A DNA stretch of 64,000 nucleotides, taken from assembly GCF_041429775.1 (NCBI RefSeq), contig NZ_CP163421.1:186001-250000 (forward strand). Reading direction: 5' to 3'. Of this stretch, positions 35,829-45,916 are shown one piece after another (position 1 is the first letter of the stretch; each line of letters opens with the position of its first letter). This stretch comes from Glycocaulis abyssi. GTDB taxonomy: Bacteria > Pseudomonadota > Alphaproteobacteria > Caulobacterales > Maricaulaceae. The notes under the pieces are model-generated. The model worked only from the letters and a program-made list of their open reading frames with translations, was not told where the DNA came from and did no database searches. A program made the position numbers and the translations under genes.

Positions 35829-35899
35829 GCCCCGTCAGTTAACCCGGCAGGGCGCACCAGTCCTGCCTATCCAGCAAGTTGCGACGAGGACAAGGCGCG

Positions 35900-37075
<1,176 letters not shown>

Positions 37076-37394
37076 AAGAGGCGTTCTGCCTTCGCGCCAG
37101 CGAATCGGAGCGAAAAGCAGGACATGCATTCGAGGCCGGCCCGGAGCACCGCTCCGGGCCGGCTCTTTTTGGCCGGAACGGAAAATTGCGTCCGCCACAC
37201 CCCGGTTTGATGACCTTTTTGCAACAGGTTGTCGGCGAACATGTGTCAGGGCCGCACCAAGCGCTTGGCGCAGTATGAAGTTTCCGCAATGGTAGCCCCA
37301 AGCGAGGCTGTGAAAGGCCCGCTGACTCGCATTTGCGGGTTCGTGGCCTTGAGCCTCGTTGAATTTGACTGCCTTAAACCAAAGGGGAAACATC
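37076..37394 (+). other. Intergenic region: tuf terminator and TonB-receptor leader
   Basis: This 319-bp gap contains the tuf terminator at 37132-37170 and then about 220 bp leading to the TonB-dependent receptor. The latter part contains T-rich stretches (GACCTTTTTGCAACAGG near 37210) and AAAGGGGAAA just before the receptor's GTG start, a strong ribosome-binding site. I see no convincing -35/-10 pair and no gene. Confidence 0.6.
37132..37170 (+). terminator. Intrinsic terminator after tuf copy 1
   Basis: 13-bp perfect GC-rich stem GCCGGCCCGGAGC/GCTCCGGGCCGGC (37135-37147 with 37151-37163) with a 3-nt ACC loop, followed by TCTTTTT. Confidence 0.92.
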
Positions 37395-40295
37395 GTGAAA
37401 AAGTGGAATAGAGAAGCTCTCTTGCGGACCTCGGTCCTCGCAGGCTTCGTGGCGGCTGGTGCTGCTGCGGCTCCCGCGATTGCGCAAGAAGAAGGTGCCG
37501 CGCAACGCGAAACCATTCAGGTCACCGGTTCGCGTATCGCACGTCCTGATGCGACCGCTCCGAGCCCGATCGTGTCGGTTGATGCGCCTGCGCTCGAAGT
37601 GAACAACACGATCAACATCGAAGACTACCTCAACGACCTGCCGCAGCTGATTCCGGGTTTCGACGCCACGTCGAACAACCCTGGTAACGGCACGGCCAAC
37701 CTGTCGCTGCGCGGTCTGGGTGCGGGCCGTACGCTCGTCCTGCTGGACGGCCGCCGCATGGTGTCGGAAGGTGCTGGCCAGACGGTCAACATCAACACCG
37801 TCCCGGCCGCTCTGATCGAGCGCGTTGACGTGGTGACCGGTGGTGCCTCGGCCGTGTACGGCTCTGACGCTGTCGCCGGTGTTGTCAACTTCATCCTGCG
37901 TACCGACTTTGAAGGCGTCGAGCTCGACACCTCGCACCGCTGGTCGGAGCAGGGTGGCGGTTCCAACACGTCGATCTCCGCAACGATCGGTGGCAACTTC
38001 GCCGATGGCCGCGGTAACGCCGTGCTGAACATGTCGTACAACCGTCGTGAAGAGCTGTTCCAGGGTGACCGCGAGTTCTCGCGTAACACGCTGATCGATA
38101 ACGGCTCTGGCACGTTCGGCACGACCGGTTCGGTTCTCATTGAAGAGACCCTGTTCGCTCCGGGCGGCGTCCTGATCGGTGGTCCTTTCGCTAACTTTGA
38201 CTGGGCTGCCGCTGGTCTTCAGGATCGTTTCGATGATCGCTGCGTCGGCACGCCTGACACCTGCTGGGCATTTGCCGCGCGTATCGACGCCAATGGTCTG
38301 GCTCAGCCGTTCCGCACGTCTGGCCCGAACAATGACCGGTACAACTACGCACCGGACAACTATCTCCAGCTGCCGCAAGAGCGTTACAATTTCGCGGCGT
38401 TCGCGAATTACGAGATCAACCGGCACTTCGAAGTCTATGGCCGCGCGATGTACTCGAACGTGATCGTGGACAGCCAGCTGGCCCCGACGCCGGCCGCTCT
38501 GCGTTTTACCGTCTCTGAAGACAATGCGATCTTTGACGGCCACGCGGACGTGCTGGAGCTGATGCGCACCAACCCGGCGATCAATCTGGGCGACACCAAT
38601 GGCGATGGCCTGGAAGAGTTCCAGTTCGACATTGGCCGCCGCTTCACCGAGTTCGGTCCGCGTAACAGCCTGCGTGACACCCACGCCATGCTGGTCGGCG
38701 GCGGTGTCCGCGGTGATCTGTTCCTGTCGGGCTGGACCTATGATGTCTACGCTCACTTCGCACGCACACGTGCGGACCAGATCCAGACGGGCAACCTCTC
38801 GGTTTCGGCCTTTACGGCGGAAGTCGAAGCTGGCCGTGCGCTGATCTTTGGTGGTCCGGGCGCACTGACTGACGACGTGGTGGCAGCCGCTACCCGTACG
38901 GGCGCGATCTTCGAAACCAACGAGCAGGTCCAGTTTGTGGCCACGACTCAAGGTGAGATCGAGCAGTTCCGCTTCGGCACGGCCAATACGCCGCTGCAAG
39001 TGGTGCTTGGTGTCGAGTACCGTGAAGAGTTCTCGCGCCGTCAGCCTGACTCGGTTCTTGGCCCGGATGTCCGAGGCTTCAACCAGTCGACCTTCATCGA
39101 AGGCCGGTTTGACGTGTACGAGTTCTTCGCGGAAGGCGTGCTGCCGGTTATCGAAGGCGGTACCTTTGCCGAGTATCTCGGTCTGAACGCCGCTTACCGC
39201 CGTTCGAACTACACGACCGTCGGCAACACCGACACCTTCGCCATCGGCGCTGAGTGGATCCCGGTCAGCGATGTCCGTTTCCGTGCTCAGTTCCAGCGCG
39301 CTGTGCGGGCTCCGTCCGTGTCCCAGCTCTTCCAGACGGACACGAATGGCTTCCCGGGCGTGTCTGACCCCTGCGCCAGCGGTCTGGGTGCCTGGGGCAA
39401 CCTGTCGTCTGCGCAGCAAGCCACGGTTGAGGCTAACTGCGTAGCCAACGGTGTGCCGATGGGTGCCGTGCCGGTTGCCCAGGTCAACTCGCAGGTGGAA
39501 ACCATTTTCCGCGGCGCTCGTGACCTGGAAGCAGAAGAAGCCGATACGATCACGCTTGGTGTGTCCTACTCGCCGTCCTTCCTGCCGGGTCTGACCGTGC
39601 GGGCTGACTACTATGACATCGAGATCGGTAACGCGCTGAGTGGCCCGTCCGCTCAGGAAGTGGTCAATGCCTGTACGCTGTTCGGTGTTCAGGCCGCCTG
39701 TGACCTCCTCGTTCGTGGTGGCGGCGGTACGCTGACCTTGATCGACTTCCTGTCGACCGAGAATCAGACCGGCCTCTTCGTCCGTGGTATCGACTATGGC
39801 TTCGACTACATTTTCGACGCTGGTGATATGGGTACGTTCGCTCTGGGTCTGAATGCGACCTGGACCGACACGAGCTCCTTCCAGTCGTCTCCGCAGACGA
39901 CCCGGATCGAGTGCGCCGGCTTCTACGGTGCGGACTGTGGTCAGCCGACCCCGGTTCACAAGTGGCTGGCAAGCGCGTCGTGGATGTACGGCCCGCTGAC
40001 CGCCAATGTGCGCTGGACCCACGTGGGTGAAGTCACGGACACGCTGACGCAGTTCTATGGCGCCCGCGCCGATCAGCTTGACGTGACCCACATCGGTTCG
40101 ATCGACTATTTCGACCTGAACCTCAGCTATGACTTCACGGACAACGTGCGGTTCTATGGCGGGGTGCGGAATATGTTCGATCAGAGCCCGCCGATCGTCG
40201 GTGACGGCCCGCAATCCCAGCAGGCCAACACCTGGCCGGCGACCTACGATCCGTTCGGTCGTCAGTTCTTCCTGGGCGTGACCGCGCGTTACTAG
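37395..40295 (+). CDS. TonB-dependent outer-membrane receptor
   Basis: Large outer-membrane beta-barrel receptor (966 residues) that imports a substrate using TonB-ExbBD energy. I use GTG 37395, preceded by AAAGGGG, which gives a clean signal peptide ending PAIAQ with cleavage near residue 30. ETIQVTGSRI just after it looks like a TonB box; the plug domain covers about 45-170, with RGLGAGRTLVLLDGRRM and VVTGGASAVYGSDAVAGVVNF. The remainder is a barrel ending QFFLGVTARY. Codon usage is strongly biased towards frequent codons, as in tuf, suggesting very high expression. No ligand can be inferred from sequence; it heads a cassette with an oxygenase and a methyltransferase. Confidence 0.93.
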   Translation: MKKWNREALLRTSVLAGFVAAGAAAAPAIAQEEGAAQRETIQVTGSRIARPDATAPSPIVSVDAPALEVNNTINIEDYLNDLPQLIPGFDATSNNPGNGTANLSLRGLGAGRTLVLLDGRRMVSEGAGQTVNINTVPAALIERVDVVTGGASAVYGSDAVAGVVNFILRTDFEGVELDTSHRWSEQGGGSNTSISATIGGNFADGRGNAVLNMSYNRREELFQGDREFSRNTLIDNGSGTFGTTGSVLIEETLFAPGGVLIGGPFANFDWAAAGLQDRFDDRCVGTPDTCWAFAARIDANGLAQPFRTSGPNNDRYNYAPDNYLQLPQERYNFAAFANYEINRHFEVYGRAMYSNVIVDSQLAPTPAALRFTVSEDNAIFDGHADVLELMRTNPAINLGDTNGDGLEEFQFDIGRRFTEFGPRNSLRDTHAMLVGGGVRGDLFLSGWTYDVYAHFARTRADQIQTGNLSVSAFTAEVEAGRALIFGGPGALTDDVVAAATRTGAIFETNEQVQFVATTQGEIEQFRFGTANTPLQVVLGVEYREEFSRRQPDSVLGPDVRGFNQSTFIEGRFDVYEFFAEGVLPVIEGGTFAEYLGLNAAYRRSNYTTVGNTDTFAIGAEWIPVSDVRFRAQFQRAVRAPSVSQLFQTDTNGFPGVSDPCASGLGAWGNLSSAQQATVEANCVANGVPMGAVPVAQVNSQVETIFRGARDLEAEEADTITLGVSYSPSFLPGLTVRADYYDIEIGNALSGPSAQEVVNACTLFGVQAACDLLVRGGGGTLTLIDFLSTENQTGLFVRGIDYGFDYIFDAGDMGTFALGLNATWTDTSSFQSSPQTTRIECAGFYGADCGQPTPVHKWLASASWMYGPLTANVRWTHVGEVTDTLTQFYGARADQLDVTHIGSIDYFDLNLSYDFTDNVRFYGGVRNMFDQSPPIVGDGPQSQQANTWPATYDPFGRQFFLGVTARY

Positions 40296-40316
40296 GTCAT
40301 CCCGATAACGGAAGTG

Positions 40317-40347
40317 AAGTGGCCCTCTTCGGAGGGCCACTTTTTTT
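40317..40347 (+). terminator. Intrinsic terminator after the TonB receptor
   Basis: 10-bp stem AGTGGCCCTC/GAGGGCCACT with a TTCG tetraloop followed by TTTTTTT. It separates the highly expressed receptor from the downstream oxygenase gene. Confidence 0.94.
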
Positions 40348-40413
40348 GTGTAAACCTAGCTCTGAGCTTCAGTAAGGGTGCCCGCTTTCCGGGTATCGGG
40401 GAGGAGAGAGGTC

Positions 40414-42222
40414 ATGAACGCAGCGCCGGGCCAGATGTTGCAGGAATCCCTGCGCCTCCTTCAGGCCGGGCAGGTTGATGCCGCTGATGGCCTGCTCGGG
40501 CGGTTGCGCGATACATGCCCCCACGAGGCCGATGTGTGGCGGCTGTCCGGCGCCGCCGCGCAGGCGCGCGGCGATTTTCCGGCAGCAGAGACCTATCTGC
40601 GCGAGGCTATCCGGCTCCGGCCATCGCACCATGAGGCTTCAAATGCCCTTGGGCTGGTCTTGTCCCGGCAGGGGCGCATAGGGCAGGCGCGGGAGGTCTG
40701 GGAACAAACCCTGGCAATGGCGCCCCAGCAAGCGGCAGCGGCGATAAATCTTGCACGTTCCTATCTGGATGCCGGAGAACCGCAAAAGGCAGCCGGGCTG
40801 GTGGCCCGTCATGCCGGGCGTGATCCGCTTGCGGCGCTGGTCCACGCGCAGGCGCTGCGCGCCGACGGCGACCCGGCGCGTGCGCTTGAAGCCTATCAGC
40901 GCAGGCTCCAGCTGGTGCCGGGTGATATCAAGGCAGCTTTCGGGATTGCGCTGTGCTGTATCGATCTCGGCCGTGCCGAGGAGGGTCTGGAACGGCTCGA
41001 TAGCCTGCCTGCCGGGCGCGATCCACAGATCGAGTATGCCCGCTTCTCGGCTCTCGCCAGGATGGGGCGCCTTGACGCTGCGGAAAAGGCTGTAGAGACG
41101 GTGCTTAGCCTGAATCCTGGCGATCTCTCCGGGCTGGAGGGTGCGGCGCAGCTACTTTGCATGACCAGCCGGCCCGAAAAGGTGCCAGCACTGTTTGCAC
41201 GCGCGCTGGAGGCGACGCGCTTCGCCGTGCCGGTAGAGCTGCAGTATATTGATACGCTTGTCCGTATGGGTGAGTTTGATGCCGCGCGCAGCGCCGTTGA
41301 TGCGGCCCACAAAAGGCATGGCGTTCAGCCCGCTTTGCTGGACCGCGCTATCGCCGTTGAAGTCGAAGCGGGCGACAGTTCGCGAGCGTTTACGCTGGCG
41401 CGGCAGGCCGGGGAAGTTTTTCCGGCCGAAACCAGCCTGCTCGCAAACCGGGTGCGCGCCGCGTTCATGGCCGGTGATGCCCGCTATGCCGCGCCTCTGA
41501 TTGACCAGGCCATGGCGACCATGCCGGAAGGACGGTTCTGGACGGCTATGGAAGCGACTTTGGCGCGACTGAGCGATGACGCTGACACGTATGAAACGCT
41601 GTGCGGTCCCCAGCTGGTTATGACGTCATCGCTGCAGCCCCCGCCTGCATATGGCGGGATAGAGAATTTCAACATGCAGCTGGCAGAGTTGCTAAGAGGG
41701 CTGCACGCATTTTCGGCTGCGCCGCTCGGCCAGTCTCTGCGGGACGGGACGCAAACCTCCTCTGATCTCCGCCATAATGAGAACCGTCTGATCGTGGACT
41801 TTTTTTCCATGGTTGAGCAGGCGTTTGACCGCTACCGCGCAAGGCTCAAGCCCATCGCCGGGCATCCGCTGCTTGGCAATATGCCAGACAGGATGCACGT
41901 CCAGGGCGCCTGGTCGGTACGACTGGGGCCGAATGGGCGTCATGTGAACCATGTCCATCCCGAAGGGTGGGTCAGCTGCGTCTATTATGTATCCGTCCCG
42001 CCGCAGATTGCCGGGTCGTCGAGCCAGGAGGGTTGGCTCAAATTCGGAGAGCCGCCGTTTGCAGTGCCGGGGCTCGGGCCGCATGATCACGTCGAGCCGC
42101 GTCCTGGCGAACTCACGATCTTTCCCAGCTATCTCTGGCACGGAACCGTGCCAATCAGCTCTGGCGAACGGCTGACCATCGCTTTTGACATCGCCCCTGG
42201 CAGTGGCCGGGGGAATACCTGA
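40414..42222 (+). CDS. TPR protein with C-terminal 2OG-Fe(II) oxygenase domain
   Basis: 602-residue two-part protein. Residues about 1-370 are tetratricopeptide repeats (for example AETYLREAIRLRPSHHEASNALGLVLSRQG), a protein-binding scaffold. The C-terminal part (about 400-600) resembles putative 2OG-Fe(II) oxygenases of the TPR-linked type: metal-binding candidates are His513 or His515 in HVNHVHPEGW and His576 in PSYLWHGTVP, with Arg586 in SGERLTIAFD as 2-oxoglutarate contact. The start has an excellent ribosome-binding site (GGAGAGAGG). The stop overlaps the methyltransferase start by one base, so the two are coupled. A protein or peptide hydroxylase is the likely activity; the target is unknown. 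Confidence 0.8.
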   Translation: MNAAPGQMLQESLRLLQAGQVDAADGLLGRLRDTCPHEADVWRLSGAAAQARGDFPAAETYLREAIRLRPSHHEASNALGLVLSRQGRIGQAREVWEQTLAMAPQQAAAAINLARSYLDAGEPQKAAGLVARHAGRDPLAALVHAQALRADGDPARALEAYQRRLQLVPGDIKAAFGIALCCIDLGRAEEGLERLDSLPAGRDPQIEYARFSALARMGRLDAAEKAVETVLSLNPGDLSGLEGAAQLLCMTSRPEKVPALFARALEATRFAVPVELQYIDTLVRMGEFDAARSAVDAAHKRHGVQPALLDRAIAVEVEAGDSSRAFTLARQAGEVFPAETSLLANRVRAAFMAGDARYAAPLIDQAMATMPEGRFWTAMEATLARLSDDADTYETLCGPQLVMTSSLQPPPAYGGIENFNMQLAELLRGLHAFSAAPLGQSLRDGTQTSSDLRHNENRLIVDFFSMVEQAFDRYRARLKPIAGHPLLGNMPDRMHVQGAWSVRLGPNGRHVNHVHPEGWVSCVYYVSVPPQIAGSSSQEGWLKFGEPPFAVPGLGPHDHVEPRPGELTIFPSYLWHGTVPISSGERLTIAFDIAPGSGRGNT

Positions 42223-43190
42223 TGAGCGGGTTGCAGCACCATTGGGATACTTACTGGCAAGGCAAAGGCGGCGAGTCCCAAGCCGTCAATGCACCGGAGA
42301 TGGCAAGGGAGCTTGCCGCCTTCTGGAACACGCATGCCGGAGCTACCCTGCAGGGGCGGGGGCGCGCGCGTCTGCTTGACCTAGCATGCGGGGCCGGTGT
42401 GGTGGCACTGGAATCGGCACGCGCGGCGCAGGCGCGCTCGGTTGGCTTGCAGATCGTGTGCATGGACATAGCCCTTGAGGCATTGCTTGCCGCGCGAGAG
42501 GGCCTGTCAGGGGCGGACATTGTGTCGGTCATTGCCGGCGATGCTGGCGCATTGCCGTTCGCTGCAGGCAGTTTCGATCTCGTTTTCAGCCAGTTCGGTG
42601 TTGAATATGCGGGCCTGGACGCCTTGTCACAGGCGCCTGTTGTGCTGGCGGACGGCGGAGAGCTTGCTTTCCTGTGTCATTACAAGGACGGCGCCATCTA
42701 CGCTGAGTCCCGCCGCAATCTGCGGGTTTGGGACGCGGTTGAGACGTCGGGCCTGCTGAACTTAGCGCTGGGCCTGCTTGAGGCGGCCTATAGCGCCGAT
42801 GAGGGCACGGGCAGTCAGGAGGGCCTGCATGCCTGCGGCGTGGCCTACCGGCAAGCGGCCGAACAGGCCGGGGCGCTGGCTCAAAACTCCGATGGTGAAG
42901 CGGCCCAAAATGTCCTGCGTCTGTTGGGTGATCTTGCCCAGCTGATCCGGCGCCGTGCTGCCTATGATCGTGATGATGCTCGCGGCTGGATACGGGCCCA
43001 GGCGCGTTCCTGTGCGGCGGTACGCCAACGTCTGCAAGACATGACCGCGGCTGCTCTGGACACCGGGCAGGTACAAGCGGTGCTGGCCGTCTGGCGTGAA
43101 CAGGGGGTCAATGTGCCCGATCCCGATGCGTTGAAGCTGGGTGATGACACAAGGCCGGGCGCGTGGTTGCTCAAGGCAAGCCGCACCTGA
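42222..43190 (+). CDS. SAM-dependent class I methyltransferase
   Basis: 322-residue protein with a Rossmann-type methyltransferase N-terminal half: SAM-binding motif I LLDLACGAGVVALE (Asp53 to Gly59), an acidic end of strand 2 (VCMDIA), and the motif DAGALPFAAGSFDLVFSQFGVEYA. The C-terminal half (about 180-300) is helical without a recognisable domain. It is translationally coupled to the TPR/2OG oxygenase. Substrate unknown; its position suggests modification of the same molecule as the oxygenase, but this is inference. Confidence 0.82.
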   Translation: MSGLQHHWDTYWQGKGGESQAVNAPEMARELAAFWNTHAGATLQGRGRARLLDLACGAGVVALESARAAQARSVGLQIVCMDIALEALLAAREGLSGADIVSVIAGDAGALPFAAGSFDLVFSQFGVEYAGLDALSQAPVVLADGGELAFLCHYKDGAIYAESRRNLRVWDAVETSGLLNLALGLLEAAYSADEGTGSQEGLHACGVAYRQAAEQAGALAQNSDGEAAQNVLRLLGDLAQLIRRRAAYDRDDARGWIRAQARSCAAVRQRLQDMTAAALDTGQVQAVLAVWREQGVNVPDPDALKLGDDTRPGAWLLKASRT

Positions 43191-43249
43191 TAAGCTGATT
43201 TTTCGTTCATTGGGCTTGCTTCGCGGCAGCTTTTTTTGCAGCGCCCTGT

Positions 43250-43277
43250 TTGCATATCGCTGCAGGCGATGTATTAG
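43250..43277 (+). promoter_or_regulatory. Possible promoter for tRNA-Trp and secE-nusG
   Basis: TTGCAT (43250-43255), a 16-bp spacer, and TATTAG (43272-43277), 55 bp before tRNA-Trp. A reasonable housekeeping-type match; there is no other good candidate between the methyltransferase and the tRNA. Confidence 0.5.
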
Positions 43278-43332
43278 CTCCGTCCTCAACATCAAAAGAG
43301 GGGATGTGTGTCTCCGCTTTTCTGGTTGGTAT

Positions 43333-43408
43333 AGGGGTGTAGCTCAGCTGGTAGAGCGGCGGTCTCCAAAACCGCAGGCCGGGGGTTCGAGCCCCTCCGC
43401 CCCTGCCA
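43333..43408 (+). tRNA. tRNA-Trp (CCA)
   Basis: 76-nt tRNA with encoded CCA. Acceptor AGGGGTG (43333-43339) pairs with CGCCCCT (43398-43404), discriminator G. Anticodon CCA at 43366-43368 in loop CTCCAAA of the GCGGT/ACCGC stem; the T arm reads GGGGG-TTCGAGC-CCCTC. tRNA-Trp directly before secE is a conserved order in many bacteria. Confidence 0.97.
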
Positions 43409-43463
43409 GTTGCAGGTTGTGCGCGATGATCCCGCGCACCCGAATTTGAGTTTGAAAGAGGCG

Positions 43464-43757
43464 ATGGCAAAAGCAGGCAAAACCGGTCAGCCGGCACGCA
43501 CAGGCGCAACCGGGCAGGGCAGCGGAACTGCTTCGGGTGGTTCGTCTGCGCCTGCGCGCAAGAAGACGACCAACCCGTTCCGGTTTCTTGGCGAGGTGCG
43601 TCAGGAGGGCCGCAAGGTCACCTGGACGAGCCGCGGTGAGACGATCGTGTCGTCCATCTTCGTGCTGGTGCTCTCGGTGATCGCCGCCATCTTCTTTTTC
43701 GGCGTCGATTCGCTGATCGGCCTGATTGTCAATTTCCTGCTCGGCCTGGGGGCCTGA
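43464..43757 (+). CDS. secE: Preprotein translocase subunit SecE
   Basis: Essential small subunit that clamps SecY in the inner-membrane translocon. The 97-residue protein starts at ATG 43464 (AAAGAGG before it), has a polar Gly/Ser/Thr-rich N-terminus (about 1-38), the conserved amphipathic segment RFLGEVRQEGRKVTWTSRGET and one C-terminal membrane helix (about 65-95). It is five bases upstream of nusG. Confidence 0.95.
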   Translation: MAKAGKTGQPARTGATGQGSGTASGGSSAPARKKTTNPFRFLGEVRQEGRKVTWTSRGETIVSSIFVLVLSVIAAIFFFGVDSLIGLIVNFLLGLGA

Positions 43758-43762
43758 TACGC

Positions 43763-44296
43763 ATGCCGGCCAAGTGGTATATCGTTCACGCCTACTCGAA
43801 TTTCGAGAAGAAGGTCGCCGAGGCGATCCGCGTCGAGGCGGCGCAGAAGGGCCTGTCGGACAAGTTTGAGGACATCGTGGTCCCGACCGAAGAGGTCACC
43901 GAGATCCGCAAGGGCCGCAAGGTCAATGCCGAGCGTAAATATTTCCCCGGCTATGTGCTGGTGAAAATGGACATGACCGATGAGGCTTATCACCTCGTCA
44001 AGAATACACCCAAGGTGACGGGTTTTCTCGGATCGGGCAACCGCCCGCTGCCCGTTCCGGAAGGTGAAGTGCTGCGTATCATGGGCAAGATGGAAGAGGA
44101 CGCTGAAAATCCGCGCCCGACCATTTCCTATGAAATCGGCGAGACTGTACGCGTGACGGACGGCCACTTCTCCAGCTTCAACGGGATCGTTGAGGAAGTG
44201 GATGAAGGCCGCTCGGTGCTTAAGGTCGCCATCAATATTTTCGGCCGGGCGACCCCGGTCGAGCTCGAATACAGCCAGGTGGAAAAAGCCAGCTGA
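43763..44296 (+). CDS. nusG: Transcription termination/antitermination factor NusG
   Basis: Binds RNA polymerase, suppresses pausing and couples transcription with Rho or the ribosome. The 177-residue protein starts AKWYIVHAYSNFEKKVAEAIR (NGN domain) with the FPGYVLVKMDM motif, and ends with a KOW domain (EIGETVRVTDGHFSSFNGIVEEV). Length and order secE-nusG-rplK are standard. The 138-bp gap before rplK is a leader with a possible hairpin GGGGC/GCCCC near 44404. Confidence 0.97.
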   Translation: MPAKWYIVHAYSNFEKKVAEAIRVEAAQKGLSDKFEDIVVPTEEVTEIRKGRKVNAERKYFPGYVLVKMDMTDEAYHLVKNTPKVTGFLGSGNRPLPVPEGEVLRIMGKMEEDAENPRPTISYEIGETVRVTDGHFSSFNGIVEEVDEGRSVLKVAINIFGRATPVELEYSQVEKAS

Positions 44297-44434
44297 CTGT
44301 AAATCTGGTGCGGGAGGGTCCGGGAAAGTCCATTCCGGGTCCGTTCACCGCGCCACCCGCGTCTTGTGTGCCTCCCCAGGGGGCTAGCAAGGCATCTTGA
44401 AACCGGGGCAAGCCCCGCAAAGAGTGACAGGGAT

Positions 44435-44866
44435 ATGGCCAAGAAAATTTCCGGCTACATCAAGCTGCAGGTTCCTGCCGGAGCCGCTAACCCCTCGCCG
44501 CCTATCGGTCCGGCGCTGGGTCAGCGCGGCGTGAACATCATGGAGTTCTGCAAGGCGTTCAACGCCAAGACGCAAGAGATGGAAAAAGGGATGCCCATCC
44601 CGACCATCATCACCGTCTATCAGGACAAGTCGTTCACCTTCGAGACGAAGACGCCGCCGGCGAGCTTCCTGCTGAAAAAGGCTGCCAAGATTCAAAAGGG
44701 CAGCGCCACGACGGGCAAATCCGGCCCGGTTGGCAAGATTTCGCGCGCGCAGTGCCGCGAGATAGCGGAATTGAAGATGAAGGATCTCAACGCCAACGAT
44801 CTCGATCAGGCGACGAGCATTATCGAAGGTTCGGCCCGGTCCATGGGCCTGGAAGTGACGGGGTAG
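44435..44866 (+). CDS. rplK: Ribosomal protein L11 (uL11)
   Basis: Component of the GTPase-associated centre, binding 23S rRNA helices 43-44. The 143-residue protein starts at ATG 44435 with [21 protein letters not shown], and includes the proline-rich [17 protein letters not shown] segment and the C-terminal rRNA-binding domain ([20 protein letters not shown]). ACAGGGA is the ribosome-binding site. Six bases separate it from rplA; in E. coli this pair is controlled by L1 binding to its own mRNA. Confidence 0.98.
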   Translation: MAKKISGYIKLQVPAGAANPSPPIGPALGQRGVNIMEFCKAFNAKTQEMEKGMPIPTIITVYQDKSFTFETKTPPASFLLKKAAKIQKGSATTGKSGPVGKISRAQCREIAELKMKDLNANDLDQATSIIEGSARSMGLEVTG

Positions 44867-44872
44867 GCGGAC

Positions 44873-45586
44873 ATGGTGAAAATCGCAAAACGCGTTGCCG
44901 CATCCCGTGACGGGCTGGACCGCAACAAGCTGCATTCGATCGATGATGCTGTCGCTTTCGTGAAGTCGAAGGCCAGCGCCAAGTTCGATGAAACCATCGA
45001 GATCGCCGTCAATCTGGGCGTTGATCCGCGTCATGCCGACCAGATGGTGCGTGGCATCTGCCCGCTGCCGAACGGCACTGGCCGTACGGCGCGCGTCGCC
45101 GTGTTTGCCAAGGGCCCGAAGGCCGAAGAGGCCACCAAGGCCGGTGCGGACATTGTTGGTGCCGAGGATCTGGTGGAAACCGTTCAGGCCGGCAATATCG
45201 ACTTTGACAAGGTGATCGCCACGCCCGACATGATGCCGCTCGTCGGCCGTCTGGGTAAGGTGCTCGGCCCGCGCGGCATGATGCCGAACCCCAAGGTTGG
45301 CACGGTGACCATGGATGTCGCCAAGGCCATTGAGCAGGCCAAGGGCGGCGCTGTCGAGTTCCGCGTCGAAAAGGCCGGGATCGTTCATGCCGGTATTGGC
45401 AAGGCCAGCTTCTCTGCCAAGCAGATTTCTGAGAATGTCCGTGCTCTGCTCGACGCGCTGAACAAGGCCAAGCCGTCGGGTGCCAAGGGCCAGTATATCC
45501 GCAAGATCTCTCTGAGCTCGACCATGGGTCCGGGCGTGAAGATCGATGTTGCGGAAGCCAGCAGCGGTGCAAGCACTGCTGCGTAA
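44873..45586 (+). CDS. rplA: Ribosomal protein L1 (uL1)
   Basis: Forms the mobile L1 stalk and acts as translational repressor of the L11-L1 mRNA in characterised bacteria. The 237-residue protein has the family stretch [21 protein letters not shown] near the N-terminus and the signature [19 protein letters not shown] in domain II. It is followed by a 330-bp gap that contains the L10 leader. Confidence 0.98.
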   Translation: MVKIAKRVAASRDGLDRNKLHSIDDAVAFVKSKASAKFDETIEIAVNLGVDPRHADQMVRGICPLPNGTGRTARVAVFAKGPKAEEATKAGADIVGAEDLVETVQAGNIDFDKVIATPDMMPLVGRLGKVLGPRGMMPNPKVGTVTMDVAKAIEQAKGGAVEFRVEKAGIVHAGIGKASFSAKQISENVRALLDALNKAKPSGAKGQYIRKISLSSTMGPGVKIDVAEASSGASTAA

Positions 45587-45916
45587 CTGAAGACTTGAGT
45601 TTCCAGAGCCGGGTCTCACCCGGTTCTGGCGGCTGGTTTGCCGGGTTCGCCTGGTCTGCCAGCCACCTGTCCGAGACCGCAGGGGCGGGAAGGGGGCTTT
45701 GCCGCCGGACCGCTTAATCATACGACGGCCCTGCGCAGACGGGAGTACGAAAATACCTGTTTTTCGCGTGTCATGCGCGGCAAGCGGCGTCATTTCGTTC
45801 CCCGGACAGGATATATGGCGGGGATGAGCGCGCTCCGGGATGGTCCCGGGGAAGGCGGCGTCCCCATCACCGCAAGATGACCGGATGTTCCGGTCATCGT
45901 GTAACGGGAGACCGCA
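45587..45916 (+). ncRNA. L10 operon leader (rplJL autoregulatory RNA) and intergenic region
   Basis: This 330-bp region precedes rplJ. In bacteria the corresponding leader folds to bind the L10(L12)4 complex and represses rplJL translation. Here a long-range stem GGTCTC (45612-45617) with GAGACC (45673-45678) encloses GGCTGG (45631-45636) with CCAGCC (45659-45664), a layout compatible with the L10-binding element. A separate 10-bp hairpin GATGACCGGA-TGT-TCCGGTCATC (45876-45898) lies just before the rplJ ribosome-binding site. No gene is apparent and I found no confident promoter. Confidence 0.6.

Noticed and set aside
37374-40340. 988-codon open frame antisense to the TonB receptor
   Set aside because: Strong codon bias of the receptor leaves few stop codons on the other strand; the product is Arg/His-rich without domains, and the plus-strand protein is unmistakable.
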